Below, piece after piece: positions 53,344 to 62,573 of a stretch of DNA of 64,000 nucleotides. The notes beneath the pieces were generated by a model that was not told the origin of the DNA, searched no databases, and saw only the letters and a list, made by a program, of their open reading frames with translations. The first letter of the stretch is position 1. Each line of letters begins with the position of its first letter. The translations under genes were made by a program, and so were the position numbers. Source of the stretch: Thermodesulfobacterium sp. (GTDB taxonomy: Bacteria > Desulfobacterota > Thermodesulfobacteria > Thermodesulfobacteriales > Thermodesulfobacteriaceae); assembly GCA_017656385.1 (NCBI GenBank), contig JACDNX010000009.1:1-64000 (forward strand), given 5' to 3'.

Positions 53344-54588
53344 TTATAAATAAAAACAAGGAATGAAGGCTAATTTTGTAGAATTAATTTTTTTAACAGA
53401 AACTTCTGAAAAATTTAAATTCATAATCACTGCTCTTTCAGGCTTATAAGTCCTTATAAAACTATATAAACTTTTTTCTATTTTGGGAGTAATCTTTACC
53501 TCTAAAGGTATAATCTTATTTTTTATAAATATAATAAAATCTATCTCCGCTTTTCCGGCTGTTCTCCAGTATTTTGTTTCAAGCCCGTTTTTCCTGAGTT
53601 CACTTAATACAAAATTTTCAAGCAAAAAACCTCTATCAGGTCTTTCTGAAAATGGAAGGAAATTATTTATAAGTGCATTTCTTAATCCTGTATCTATAAA
53701 ATAAAGCTTTTTGCTTTTTTTTAATTCTGTTATAAGACTTTTATGAAATGGTAAAAGAGGCTCAATAATATAAGTATAAATAAGTATGTTTAAATATTCC
53801 TCTACAGTTTTGAAATCCATCTTAAATTCTCTTGAAAAAGAAGAGATTTCAATAATGTTTCCTATATTTAAAGCAAGACTTTTTAAAAAATTTTTGAATT
53901 TATTCAACTGTCTTACATTTAAAAAGAAAAATATATCTTTTTCTAAATAAGTTTGGATAAGATTTTTAAGAAGTTCTATTTTTATTTGAACATCATTTTC
54001 TTTTACTATAGCCGGGAAACCACCAAAAATAATAAATTCTTCTAAAAATTCTGTAAATTCTTTTTCAAAAATAGGAGATTTTAAAGAAACTTCTTCACCC
54101 TTTAAAAATTTCCAAAAAAGAGAATTGTATTCTTTATAAAGAGAATGCAAATCTTCTCTTTTCCAAAGAAGAAATTCCTCAAAAGTAAGAGGTAAAAGTT
54201 CAAAATAAACAGCTCGTCCAACAAGATATTTTCCAAGATTTTCTTTTACTTCGAAAGAACCTGAACCCGTAACCACTAATTTCAATTTTCCTTTAAAATT
54301 ATCTTGAATGATTTTTAAATATTTACCTATCTCCTTTACATATTGGGCTTCATCTACATAAAGAAATTTTTTACCAAGAAATCTTTTAGCAAAAGAAATA
54401 GGATCTTTTTTTATTGCTTCTGCATATTCTTCAATTTCTAAACTTATATACTCTCCGCCATACTTTTCTTCCAGATGTTTTAAAAAAGTAGTCTTACCAC
54501 TTTGTCTCGGTCCTTTAATAAGGATTATCTCCTCTCTACTAATCCATTTTTCCAATTTTTCTTCTATTTTTCTTGGAAGATAGTCCAT
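53344..54588 (-). CDS. AAA ATPase with DUF4143 domain
   Basis: A 414-residue protein. Walker A is LIKGPRQSGKTTFLKHLE (near 23), Walker B KKFLYVDEAQYVKEIGKYL (near 72), and the arginine region KLVVTGSGSFEVKENLGKYLVGRA follows. The C-terminal DUF4143 part ends with FLLENFVLSELRKNG..KYWRTAGKAEIDFII (near 330), whose E-x-D-F and later EVK have a PD-(D/E)XK nuclease-like look. These proteins are common, often laterally acquired, and of unknown function. It is a single gene with AT-rich gaps on both sides. Confidence 0.85.
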   Translation of the reverse strand: MDYLPRKIEEKLEKWISREEIILIKGPRQSGKTTFLKHLEEKYGGEYISLEIEEYAEAIKKDPISFAKRFLGKKFLYVDEAQYVKEIGKYLKIIQDNFKGKLKLVVTGSGSFEVKENLGKYLVGRAVYFELLPLTFEEFLLWKREDLHSLYKEYNSLFWKFLKGEEVSLKSPIFEKEFTEFLEEFIIFGGFPAIVKENDVQIKIELLKNLIQTYLEKDIFFFLNVRQLNKFKNFLKSLALNIGNIIEISSFSREFKMDFKTVEEYLNILIYTYIIEPLLPFHKSLITELKKSKKLYFIDTGLRNALINNFLPFSERPDRGFLLENFVLSELRKNGLETKYWRTAGKAEIDFIIFIKNKIIPLEVKITPKIEKSLYSFIRTYKPERAVIMNLNFSEVSVKKINSTKLAFIPCFYL

Positions 54589-54816
54589 AAAAATTAGCCT
54601 TAAAACTGGAGTAAACTCTAAAAATTATTTAACTCATTGATTAAAAAAGTCAAGGGGTTAAAAATTTATGTAAATGAAGCTCTTATCCTCGCTGAGTTCA
54701 TTGATGCTGCATAATTTAAAATTTAGGTTGTTCCTTGCTTCAAACCTAACAAACTCGTTTTAAATATATCTAAACTCTAAATTGGATTAAATAAAATATG
54801 AAATTATAATAAAATT

Positions 54817-55740
54817 ATGGAATTTAAATTAAGTATAGATAAAATAATAAATACACTTTCTTCTTATCTTCATGGAAAAGTAAGGGCTTTAAAACTTTCC
54901 ATAATTGCTCTTTTAGCTGATGGTCATCTTCTCATAGAAGATCTCCCTGGGATAGGAAAAACAACCCTTGCCATTGCACTCGCAAGATGTTTTGGACTTA
55001 ATTTTGCAAGAATTCAGGCAACCTCTGACCTTCTTCCTTCTGATATCACAGGTGTTTCTATTTATAACAAAAAAACAGGCGAGTTTGAGTTTCGTCCCGG
55101 TCCTATTTTTAATAACATAGTTCTTGTTGATGAAATAAATAGAGCAACTCCAAAAACCCAAAGTGCTCTACTTGAAGCTATGGGAGAAAGACAGGTTACT
55201 ATTGAAGGAAAAACTTATAAGCTTCCTCAACCTTTCTTTGTAATAGCAACCCAAAATCCTATAGAACTTTATGGCACCTTCCCCCTTCCTGAGGCTCAAC
55301 TTGATAGGTTTATTATGAAAATATCTATAGGTTATCCTCCAAGAGAAGCAGAAAAAGAAATTTTAAAGGGTGGAAGTAAAAGAGAAGAACTTCATAATAT
55401 AACTCCTCTTTTTTCAAAAAATGAACTGATTGAAATCCAAAATCAGGTGAAAAATATATATGTATCAGATAAAATTACAGACTACATTCTTAACATAGTA
55501 GAAGCAACCAGAAAAAGTAAATATTTTTATGCAGGGCTTTCAACAAGGGGAGCACTTGCTATAGTCTCTACAGCTAAAGCTAATGCTTATCTTAATAAAA
55601 GAGATTATGTAATTCCAGAAGATATAAAAGAACTAATACCCTATGTAGTAACTCACAGAGTAATTTTTAAAGAAGAATACGAAGCTAATAAGGAGGTAGT
55701 TATAAAATCCTTATTAGAAAATATAGACACTCCGATATAA
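54817..55740 (+). CDS. MoxR-family AAA ATPase
   Basis: A 307-residue chaperone-like ATPase. Walker A is LIEDLPGIGKTTLAIAL (near 45), Walker B VLVDEINRATPKTQSALLEAMGERQVTIEG (near 107), and sensor 1 FVIATQNPIELYGTFPLPEAQLDRFIM (near 145). MoxR ATPases work with DUF58 and von Willebrand-type partners in maturation of protein complexes. Here it heads a MoxR-DUF58-transglutaminase set, and its last 34 nt overlap the probable start of the DUF58 gene. Confidence 0.93.
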   Translation: MEFKLSIDKIINTLSSYLHGKVRALKLSIIALLADGHLLIEDLPGIGKTTLAIALARCFGLNFARIQATSDLLPSDITGVSIYNKKTGEFEFRPGPIFNNIVLVDEINRATPKTQSALLEAMGERQVTIEGKTYKLPQPFFVIATQNPIELYGTFPLPEAQLDRFIMKISIGYPPREAEKEILKGGSKREELHNITPLFSKNELIEIQNQVKNIYVSDKITDYILNIVEATRKSKYFYAGLSTRGALAIVSTAKANAYLNKRDYVIPEDIKELIPYVVTHRVIFKEEYEANKEVVIKSLLENIDTPI

Positions 55741-56594
55741 AATTAACAAAAGCTGGTTGGTTATACATTGCTGTCACTATTGCTCTGGGAGTTGCCTCTG
55801 TAAATACAGGAAATAATCTTCTTTACCTCATAACCGCTACTTTCCTGAGTTTCATGCTTCTTGCAGGTGTTTTTGGAAAAAGAAATTTGAAAGCTATAGA
55901 TATTAAAATAACTTTTCCAGAAGAAATCTATGCTAATAGAGAAAATTTCATAAAATTAAAAATAGTAAATCATAAAAAATTTCTCCCAGGTTTTTTGATA
56001 AAAGTAAGTATAAAAGAGCTCAATCTTTCCTATCTTTTCCCCTATTTTGAAAAGGAGAAGGAAGCTGTTGTGTCTATAAAACCAACCCGAAGAGGAAACT
56101 TCTCTTTAAAAGAAATTTATATATCCTCGGTTTTTCCTTTCAACTTTTTTGTTAGGTGGAGAAAAATTTCTAACACCTTTTCTTTTCTTGTTTTTCCTGA
56201 ACCAAAAAGGTGTAAAATCGTTTCTATTACCTCAAATAAAATCAAAGGCGATAAATATTCAGAAACCTTTGGGTTTGAAGGAGACCTGATTTCTATAAAA
56301 GATTACGAAGAGGGCATGCCTGTAAAATATATTCACTGGAAAGCCTCTGCCAAAACCGAAAAACTTAAAGTAAAACAATTTTCTGATCTCACTTCTCCTC
56401 CTCTTATTATACATTTAGAACAAATTCCTATCCCTGATAGAGAAGAAAAAATAAGCTGTGCCACTTATTTAATTGTTGAATCTTTTAAAAAAGGAATCCC
56501 TGTTGGAATGAAAATTGGAAAAGAATTTTTTAAACCTTCTCTTTTGTATAAACACAAAATAAATTTACTTAAAAAACTTGCTCTTTATGAATAA
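55707..56594 (+). CDS. DUF58-domain membrane protein with a non-canonical start
   Basis: Two N-terminal helices (KLTKAGWLYIAVTIALGVAS, then NNLLYLITATFLSFMLLAGV) precede an Ig-like domain and the DUF58 core, GDLISIKDYEEGMPVKYIHWKASAKTEKLKVKQF (near 200), whose family motif is intact. The first ATG in frame is at 55854, which would remove both helices. Upstream the frame is open from 55692 with no ATG, GTG or TTG. AGGAGGT at 55691-55697 lies 9 nt before ATC at 55707, so an AUC (or AUU at 55713) start is likely. Frameshifting from moxR is the alternative. About 295 residues. Confidence 0.75.
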   Translation: MLIRKYRHSDIKLTKAGWLYIAVTIALGVASVNTGNNLLYLITATFLSFMLLAGVFGKRNLKAIDIKITFPEEIYANRENFIKLKIVNHKKFLPGFLIKVSIKELNLSYLFPYFEKEKEAVVSIKPTRRGNFSLKEIYISSVFPFNFFVRWRKISNTFSFLVFPEPKRCKIVSITSNKIKGDKYSETFGFEGDLISIKDYEEGMPVKYIHWKASAKTEKLKVKQFSDLTSPPLIIHLEQIPIPDREEKISCATYLIVESFKKGIPVGMKIGKEFFKPSLLYKHKINLLKKLALYE

Positions 56595-58521
56595 AATAAA
56601 AACTTATAAAGTTGAAAGCATAGTTAAAGCTCTCACTTATTTAACTGCTTTTCTTACTTTTGCAGTATCATTTCAGAAAGTTTCTTTCTTTTATTATACT
56701 TTCTCTTTTTCTATCTTTTCCTTTTCTCTTTTTTTGGAATATAAAAATACTTTTGTAAATAGAACTTTAATCAACATCTTAGCTCTCACCTTTACAATCT
56801 TCAGATCACTTTTCATCACATTTGAAACTCTAATTGAAACCCTTATAGAAATTCTCTTATTTTTGCTCTCTTTAAAATTCTTAGAAGAAAAAAAATTCAG
56901 AGACTATATGCAAATTTATCTTTTATCTATAATTATTTTTGCAGGAACTACACTCATTTCTTTAGAAATAATCTTTTTACTCTATCTTTTCTTATATATA
57001 ATTCTTTTAAATTTTTCTATAATATTTTTGACTTATCATTCGCAAGAAAAAAATCTATCTTTTTCTAAAGAAACTTTAACAAAAATTTTCCTTAAAACCG
57101 GGCTTATTCCATTATTAGCCATTCCTTTTACAGCTTTTTTCTTTATTATCCTTCCAAGAACAGATTTTCCCATTTTTGGTTTTATTAACAAAGGCTTTAA
57201 AGCTAAAACCGGTTTTTCAGACACCGTAAATTTGGGAGCAGTTTCAAGTATTCAAGAAGAAGATGTGGTAGTTTTCAGAGCAAAAATGAAAAAAATAGAT
57301 GAATCTTCTTTATACTGGCGGGGAATTGTTTTTGAAGTCTTTAACGGAAAAACCTGGATATCTTTAAAATCCCAATCAACTTTTAAGGGTAAAACTAATT
57401 TTAAAAATAAAAAAACCATTTATCAAATTATATATCTTGAGCCTTATGGAGATCGCTATTTATTTGGATTAGATGTGCCTTACAAAATTGTTACAAGCCC
57501 TGGTTTTTCTCAAAATCTTATAGAAAAAGATTTCACCTATTCTCTTAAAACACCAATTCTTTCTCGCATAAAATATAAAGTCTATTCCTGCCCCTCGCCT
57601 TACATTCCAGAAAGTATTAAAAAATCTTTGTATCTGCAACTTCCATCAAACATATCCAGAAATGTAAAGAACTTAGCAAAATCACTAAAAGGCTCAACTC
57701 CAGAAGAAACCATCGAAAATATTTTAAACTTTTTAAAATATGGAGATTACAAATATTCCTTAACTAACTTACCTCTTTCTTCAGACCCTATAAGTGATTT
57801 TCTCTTTAAATATAAAAGGGGAAACTGCGAATACTTCGCTTCTTCCATGGCGATTTTATTAAGAATAAATGGTATTCCTGCAAGAGTGGTTGGAGGCTAT
57901 AAAGGAGGTATTTACAATGAAATAGGAGGTTATTATTTAGTAAGACAGAAAGATGCCCATATGTGGGTAGAAGCATTTATAGATGGTAAAGGGTGGGTAA
58001 GATATGACCCCACACCTTATCTAACAAAATCAAGTTTTAATCACAAACTTTCTAAAATTGCACTTTTCTGGGAAACTATAAATTATTACTACATAAACTT
58101 TATATTAAATTATGACATAAGAAAACAATTAATCCTTGCTCAAAAGATTTCTTCTTTAGTAAAACTAAAACAATTAAATTGGACAACATTTAAAAATATT
58201 TCCTATTTTCTTTTGCTTTTATCTTTTATTATCTTAAGTGTGTATTTAACTTCTCGTTTGCCAAAAAGGAAACCCTTAAGTCCAGAAATAAAATTAATTA
58301 ATGAGTTTTTAAAAATTTTAAAAACCAAGGGGTATTCAAAAAGAAAGGAAGAAGGTTTAGAAGAATTTGTATCAAAAATAAAAGAGCCTCAATTAAGAGA
58401 AAAGGCTTTGGAGTTTGTAAAAATTTTTGAAACCTTCTTTTACAAAGATTTATCTTTATCTAAATCAGAAATTAAAAAACTTAAAAATTTGATAAAAGAC
58501 CTTAAAAACTTAAGAAATTAA
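56587..58521 (+). CDS. Transglutaminase-like membrane protein (TgpA family)
   Basis: A 644-residue protein. About seven TM helices (residues about 12-205) form the DUF3488-like part. The periplasmic transglutaminase core has the triad Cys in RGNCEYFASSMAILLRINGIPARVVGGYKGG (near 415), His in KDAHMWVEAFIDGKGWVRYDPTP (near 460) and the following Asp. A last TM helix (about 540-560) and a DUF4129-like tail follow. The ATG at 56587 overlaps the DUF58 stop by 8 nt. The set probably remodels or crosslinks envelope proteins; substrate unknown. Confidence 0.87.
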   Translation: MNKIKTYKVESIVKALTYLTAFLTFAVSFQKVSFFYYTFSFSIFSFSLFLEYKNTFVNRTLINILALTFTIFRSLFITFETLIETLIEILLFLLSLKFLEEKKFRDYMQIYLLSIIIFAGTTLISLEIIFLLYLFLYIILLNFSIIFLTYHSQEKNLSFSKETLTKIFLKTGLIPLLAIPFTAFFFIILPRTDFPIFGFINKGFKAKTGFSDTVNLGAVSSIQEEDVVVFRAKMKKIDESSLYWRGIVFEVFNGKTWISLKSQSTFKGKTNFKNKKTIYQIIYLEPYGDRYLFGLDVPYKIVTSPGFSQNLIEKDFTYSLKTPILSRIKYKVYSCPSPYIPESIKKSLYLQLPSNISRNVKNLAKSLKGSTPEETIENILNFLKYGDYKYSLTNLPLSSDPISDFLFKYKRGNCEYFASSMAILLRINGIPARVVGGYKGGIYNEIGGYYLVRQKDAHMWVEAFIDGKGWVRYDPTPYLTKSSFNHKLSKIALFWETINYYYINFILNYDIRKQLILAQKISSLVKLKQLNWTTFKNISYFLLLLSFIILSVYLTSRLPKRKPLSPEIKLINEFLKILKTKGYSKRKEEGLEEFVSKIKEPQLREKALEFVKIFETFFYKDLSLSKSEIKKLKNLIKDLKNLRN

Positions 58522-58534
58522 GAACTTTTTCTTT

Positions 58535-59605
58535 TTATTTTTTAAAAAACTCATCTGAAGGCAAAATAGGTTCTCCTTTTAGCTTTTTTTCTTCTATTTC
58601 TTTAACGGTTTTTTCAATGAGAAGAAACCTTTCTGGAGAGCTTGGATGAGTAGCAAGAAAGGTTTTACTTATTGCATTAGGAAATTCAACTGCCATGCGT
58701 CTCCACATCTCCGCTGCATCGCTAACATCGTATCCACCTCTTGCAGCAATATAAGTTCCTAAATAATCTGCTTCTCTTTCAAATTGCTTAGAATAAACTA
58801 CACCTCCCAGTTGCTGAAATGTTCCCTGTGTATTTACTCCTGTGGTAACTGCAATTAAAATATCAATAACTGAACCTATAATCATATTCCCCATTTTTTT
58901 TGAAATGTGTTCAAGAACATGATGAGAAAGCTCGTGTCCTAAAACAAGTGCAAGCTCTTTTTCATTTTGGATAAATCTCATCAACCCTGTTGTCACAAAA
59001 ACTCTGTTTGGAGGGGATGCCCAAGCATTTACAGATTCGTGAAAAATAAGATATACTTCATAATCACAGCCCTCTATCGGCTGCATCTCTATGTTGAGCA
59101 ACTTTCCATTTCTTTCTATTAAAAGTTTCAAACTTTTTGACTTTCTTACAATTTCAAGAACTTCACGACTATTTTTTACCTCTTTATCGTTTATTTTTAA
59201 GATTTTGTCATTTACTCTTAAACCAGATTTATAAGCAGGAAAATCTTGTTTAACATACCATACAGTTGGTTTATGATTAAGAACAAATCTTTCACTTAAC
59301 AATTTCACATCTTCTTCTTTATACATTGTCTTATCATGAACTTCAAAGCCGTAAATAGGTCTGACATTTTCTTTACAAAAAGGTCTTGCACCAGTAATGA
59401 GATTATACCAAACATTGTTCAATTTTTCTTTTCTTTCAAAATAGGTAAAAAGCGCTAATTTTCTTTGCTTCTGTCTTTCTGCTTCTATAGCTTCCTTGGG
59501 AACCTCTGGAATTTCTTTTAAAGTTGGAGCACAACCGGAAATTAAAATCGATAAAGAAATTAAAAGAAGACTAATTATTTTTATTTTGTAATTTCTTTTT
59601 CTCAT
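58535..59605 (-). CDS. M48 family metalloprotease lipoprotein with PDZ-like domain
   Basis: A 356-residue periplasmic protease. The signal ends in a lipobox, LSILISGC, with Cys at residue 25. A PDZ-like segment covers about 115-175 (AYKSGLRVNDKILKINDKEVKNSREVLEIV). The zinc site is ALVLGHELSHHVLEHIS (HExxH, near 222), with the third ligand in QFEREADYLGTYIAARGGYD (near 275). It resembles periplasmic quality-control M48 proteases such as BepA, but lacks TPR repeats. Convergent with the transglutaminase gene. Confidence 0.88.
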   Translation of the reverse strand: MRKRNYKIKIISLLLISLSILISGCAPTLKEIPEVPKEAIEAERQKQRKLALFTYFERKEKLNNVWYNLITGARPFCKENVRPIYGFEVHDKTMYKEEDVKLLSERFVLNHKPTVWYVKQDFPAYKSGLRVNDKILKINDKEVKNSREVLEIVRKSKSLKLLIERNGKLLNIEMQPIEGCDYEVYLIFHESVNAWASPPNRVFVTTGLMRFIQNEKELALVLGHELSHHVLEHISKKMGNMIIGSVIDILIAVTTGVNTQGTFQQLGGVVYSKQFEREADYLGTYIAARGGYDVSDAAEMWRRMAVEFPNAISKTFLATHPSSPERFLLIEKTVKEIEEKKLKGEPILPSDEFFKK

Positions 59606-59615
59606 AGCTTAGCAG

Positions 59616-60455
59616 CTATGAGATAGGAAAATGAGGCACAAAACCATACTTAGCATAAATCTTTTGAGCTTCCGAGGATTTTATAAAATCCAGAAACTTT
59701 CTGGCGTTTTCTGGATGGAGTGCATTAGTAAGGGCTGTAATGTAGTAATTTACTTTATCCCTTTGATCAAGTTCTTCTCCTACTTCTACCATCTCTACAG
59801 GTAATCCTTGAGTTTGGGCATGTATTACCTCTGTTGCCCATACAGGTCCTACATCAACTGTGCCTTTAACAATTCTTAAAGGTGTTTCTCTATGATGAAC
59901 AAGAGTAAAAATGGTTGTACCTTCTGCTCTTTTTTCCTCCATAATTCGGTGAACAAGTTCTTCTCTACCTGCCTTTCTGTACATCTCCACAATATAACGA
60001 GTTATATCTTCAAGGGGGCCCGGTTGAGAAATTCTAACATCATCCCTTGTAAGATCTTTTAAATTTTTTATTCTTGCTGGATTACCTTTAGGAACCATTA
60101 ATACAAGACGGTTATGAAGATAAATAAAATAGTTTTCTATAAGACCTCTTTTCATCAATTCCTGCATTGCCTCTTCACTAACTGCTGTATAAATATCTGG
60201 CATCACTCTAATTTCCATATCCCCAAAACGAGCACCACCAGCAAGAATTTGTTTTAATTCAAGTCCCGGAGGTAAAGTTTCATAAAAAATCTTTTTTACT
60301 TCAGGATAGGCTTTTTGAAAAGCCTCAAGTAATTCTTCCATTACCATAAATTGATTTCCAGCCATAAATAAAATCAAATCTGCTTCATTAAGATATTCTA
60401 AGTTATGTAAGTCTTCTTTGTAATTTACAGGAATTTCAGGAAGTTCTACTTTCAT
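59616..60455 (-). CDS. Cytoplasmic periplasmic-binding-fold protein, ModA/WtpA-like
   Basis: A 279-residue protein of the molybdate/tungstate-type substrate-binding fold: ADLILFMAGNQFMVMEELLEAFQKAYPEVKKIFYETLPPG (near 30) and MVPKGNPARIKNLKDLTRDDVRISQPGPLEDI (near 120). The C-terminal TNALHPENARKFLDFIKSSEAQKIYAKYGF is the classic lobe-closing helix. Unlike normal binding proteins it has no signal peptide; the ATG has AGAGG upstream and no upstream extension is visible. It may sense or store an oxyanion in the cytoplasm, or be exported without a cleaved signal. No transporter genes adjoin it. Confidence 0.7.
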   Translation of the reverse strand: MKVELPEIPVNYKEDLHNLEYLNEADLILFMAGNQFMVMEELLEAFQKAYPEVKKIFYETLPPGLELKQILAGGARFGDMEIRVMPDIYTAVSEEAMQELMKRGLIENYFIYLHNRLVLMVPKGNPARIKNLKDLTRDDVRISQPGPLEDITRYIVEMYRKAGREELVHRIMEEKRAEGTTIFTLVHHRETPLRIVKGTVDVGPVWATEVIHAQTQGLPVEMVEVGEELDQRDKVNYYITALTNALHPENARKFLDFIKSSEAQKIYAKYGFVPHFPIS

Positions 60456-60544
60456 AATTAAACCTCTTCCTTCTATAAATTTTTTATTTATTTATACTTA
60501 TTATATTTTGCAGTTGATATAAAGTCAAGAAAATTATTAAGATG

Positions 60545-60600
60545 TGTGGTTTCAAATTTAAAATGTCACACTTAATTACTATTTTGAGATGTTACATATG
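60545..60600 (-). repeat. 56-bp dispersed repeat, copy 2
   Basis: Inverted copy of 7961-8016, 54 of 56 identical (differences: TGTAAC for TGTGAC and ATCTC for ATTTC). It lies in the gap between the binding-fold gene and the hydrogenase maturation protease. Sequence outside it does not match the other copy, so the unit is sharply bounded. Confidence 0.75.
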
Positions 60601-60614
60601 AGATATTAATTTTA

Positions 60615-61061
60615 TTAAGATAATTTTAAAATTTCTTTAATTTTTGAAACAACCTTTGGGATTGCTTCTTTCACTTTAGGACTGCATTCTTTATCAAGGG
60701 TGTCCACATCTTCTACTTCTACACCTATAATTTTAATTTTCTTAGGCATTTCTTCTGGGAAAACCTTATATCCTACTCTAATTACTTCAAAAATATTTAT
60801 ACTATGAGTTCCACTTGCATAAACATTTTTCCAGCTTTCCGCAGGATCAATTTCTATAATAGTGCCAGGTTCAGTTCCTATTTTTATTCCATCTACTATT
60901 ATAGCTATATCATAATTTAATATAGCATCTATTACTTTAAGATCTGTATTTAGAAAACAAACAGTATCTACCAGTCCTTTTAAATTCTCTATAACTTTAA
61001 ATCCCACACCATCGTCTCTAAAATTTGGATTACCTATTCCAACTACTATAGCTCTTTTCAT
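60615..61061 (-). CDS. Hydrogenase maturation protease
   Basis: A 148-residue HyaD/HycI/FrhD-like peptidase that clips the C-terminus of the [NiFe]-hydrogenase large subunit after nickel insertion. AIVVGIGNPNFRDDGVGFKVIENL (with the nickel-binding Asp) and IAIIVDGIKIGTEPGTIIEID, with a conserved Asp and a His in ASGTHSINIFEV, match the family. It lies downstream of mvhA, its likely substrate, separated by a terminator hairpin, and has no clear Shine-Dalgarno. Confidence 0.9.
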   Translation of the reverse strand: MKRAIVVGIGNPNFRDDGVGFKVIENLKGLVDTVCFLNTDLKVIDAILNYDIAIIVDGIKIGTEPGTIIEIDPAESWKNVYASGTHSINIFEVIRVGYKVFPEEMPKKIKIIGVEVEDVDTLDKECSPKVKEAIPKVVSKIKEILKLS

Positions 61062-61065
61062 AACT

Positions 61066-61105
61066 TTTTAAAAAATGAAAGGGGCATTGAGGCCCCTTTC
61101 ATTTT
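61066..61105 (-). terminator. Terminator hairpin after mvhA
   Basis: A 14-bp perfect stem (plus coordinates 61072-61085 and 61092-61105) with a 6-nt loop, starting at the mvhA stop codon. On the minus strand the stem is followed by TTTTTTA, so it is a typical factor-independent terminator. It lies just upstream of the protease start and may reduce protease expression relative to the structural genes. Confidence 0.8.
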
Positions 61106-62571
61106 CAATTTTCAAAATTTCTTAAGCTTTTTATTAATTCTTTATCTTTGTTATAAATATCAATTTGAATGGGTAATCTTCCAGGCAAAGTATGAGTAGC
61201 ACAGGCTAAACAAAGGTCATAAGGTCTATAAGCTATTTCTACTAAATTAAGTATCTCTTCATTTATTTTTCCTTTTTTAATGAAATTTTCTGCTGCTTTT
61301 TTTATAGCTATATTAATAGCCCCTTTATTATGCGTTGTTGCTACAATAAGATTAGCATCCGTTACTATTCCATTCTCATCTGTTTTATAATGATGAATTA
61401 AAGTCCCTCTTGGTGCCTCTACTATACCTACTCCTTCTCCTGATACTTTACCTAATTCCTGTCTTACATTTCCATCTGTTATACTTTCATCAGAAGCTAT
61501 CTTTTTTATTCTTTCTGCTGCGTGTAATAATTCTATGGCTCTTACCCAATGATATGCTAAGGTATTATGAATCGGCTTTCCTCCAAAAAATTCTACTACC
61601 TCTTCATAGGCTTCCTGAGCAAGAGGTGTATCATAGCCATTTCCTATATTTAATCTTGCAAGTGGACCTACACTATATAAACTTGTTTCTTTCCCATCTA
61701 CAAATCCTTTCCATCCGAATTTCTTTATATAGGGTGCTTTAATATAACTCCATTCTAAGGTTCTCTCTGAAATCCAATCCAAATATTCCTTGCCACGAAA
61801 TCTTCCTATCTCATTACCTTCTGTATCTATAAATACCTGAACACCGTCATAATATACTATTTTCCCTTCTTCATCCACTGTGCCTAAATAATTAGTTATT
61901 ACTTTATACACCTCTCCTTTCATTAATTCTACATATTGAGGATTATTTAATATTACTTCTTTAAATATTTTTAAAGTAAATTTTCCTAACTCTATACATT
62001 CATCTGCTAATTTTAATATTTCTTTTCTTTCTTCTTCTGTTAATCTCTTGCTCCATCCTCCTGGTAATCCTGCTACTGGATGGCTGGGTTTACCTCCAAG
62101 CATCTCAAATATTCTTACTGCTGCAAATCTTTTCTTTAAAACATCTTTTCCTATATCTACTCCTACTTTCCTTATTAATCCTATCAGATTTCTTTCTTCT
62201 GGTGAAGCTGTTAATCCACATACAAAATCTGGTAATCCCAATGCATATAATATTTCAGTATGATCTTCTATATAATGAGCTAAAAATAATAATTCTCTTA
62301 ATTTTTGAGCAGTAGGAGTTGGCTTTGTTCCATAAATTTCATCCGCTGCTTTTAAAGCTGCCATAAAGTGTACACCTCTACATACTCCACATATAGTACT
62401 TACTGTTCTTGGAACTTCTTCTATAGGCATTCCTATTAAAAATTTTTCATATCCCATAAACTCTACTGCCTGAAAAAAAACATTATCTACATCTCCTTTA
62501 TCATCTAAGAATATACTTATCTTCCCATGACCTTCCAATCTGGTCATAGGATTTAATTCTATCTTTTGCAT
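61105..62571 (-). CDS. mvhA: F420-non-reducing [NiFe]-hydrogenase large subunit
   Basis: A 488-residue catalytic subunit. The N-terminal nickel ligands are in STICGVCRGVHFMAAL (near 58-68) and the C-terminal pair in RPYDLCLACATHTLPGRLP (near 455), the His before the proteolytic cut. Both use Cys; no selenocysteine here. MvhAGD oxidises H2 and passes electrons to heterodisulfide reductase (Hdr) for electron bifurcation. AAGGAGG precedes the ATG, 2 nt after mvhG. Confidence 0.96.
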   Translation of the reverse strand: MQKIELNPMTRLEGHGKISIFLDDKGDVDNVFFQAVEFMGYEKFLIGMPIEEVPRTVSTICGVCRGVHFMAALKAADEIYGTKPTPTAQKLRELLFLAHYIEDHTEILYALGLPDFVCGLTASPEERNLIGLIRKVGVDIGKDVLKKRFAAVRIFEMLGGKPSHPVAGLPGGWSKRLTEEERKEILKLADECIELGKFTLKIFKEVILNNPQYVELMKGEVYKVITNYLGTVDEEGKIVYYDGVQVFIDTEGNEIGRFRGKEYLDWISERTLEWSYIKAPYIKKFGWKGFVDGKETSLYSVGPLARLNIGNGYDTPLAQEAYEEVVEFFGGKPIHNTLAYHWVRAIELLHAAERIKKIASDESITDGNVRQELGKVSGEGVGIVEAPRGTLIHHYKTDENGIVTDANLIVATTHNKGAINIAIKKAAENFIKKGKINEEILNLVEIAYRPYDLCLACATHTLPGRLPIQIDIYNKDKELIKSLRNFEN

Positions 62572-62573
62572 AC

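Noticed and set aside
61105-62571. Possible selenocysteine in the hydrogenase large subunit
   Set aside because: Both metal-binding motifs contain Cys codons (CGVC and DLCLAC); there is no in-frame UGA.
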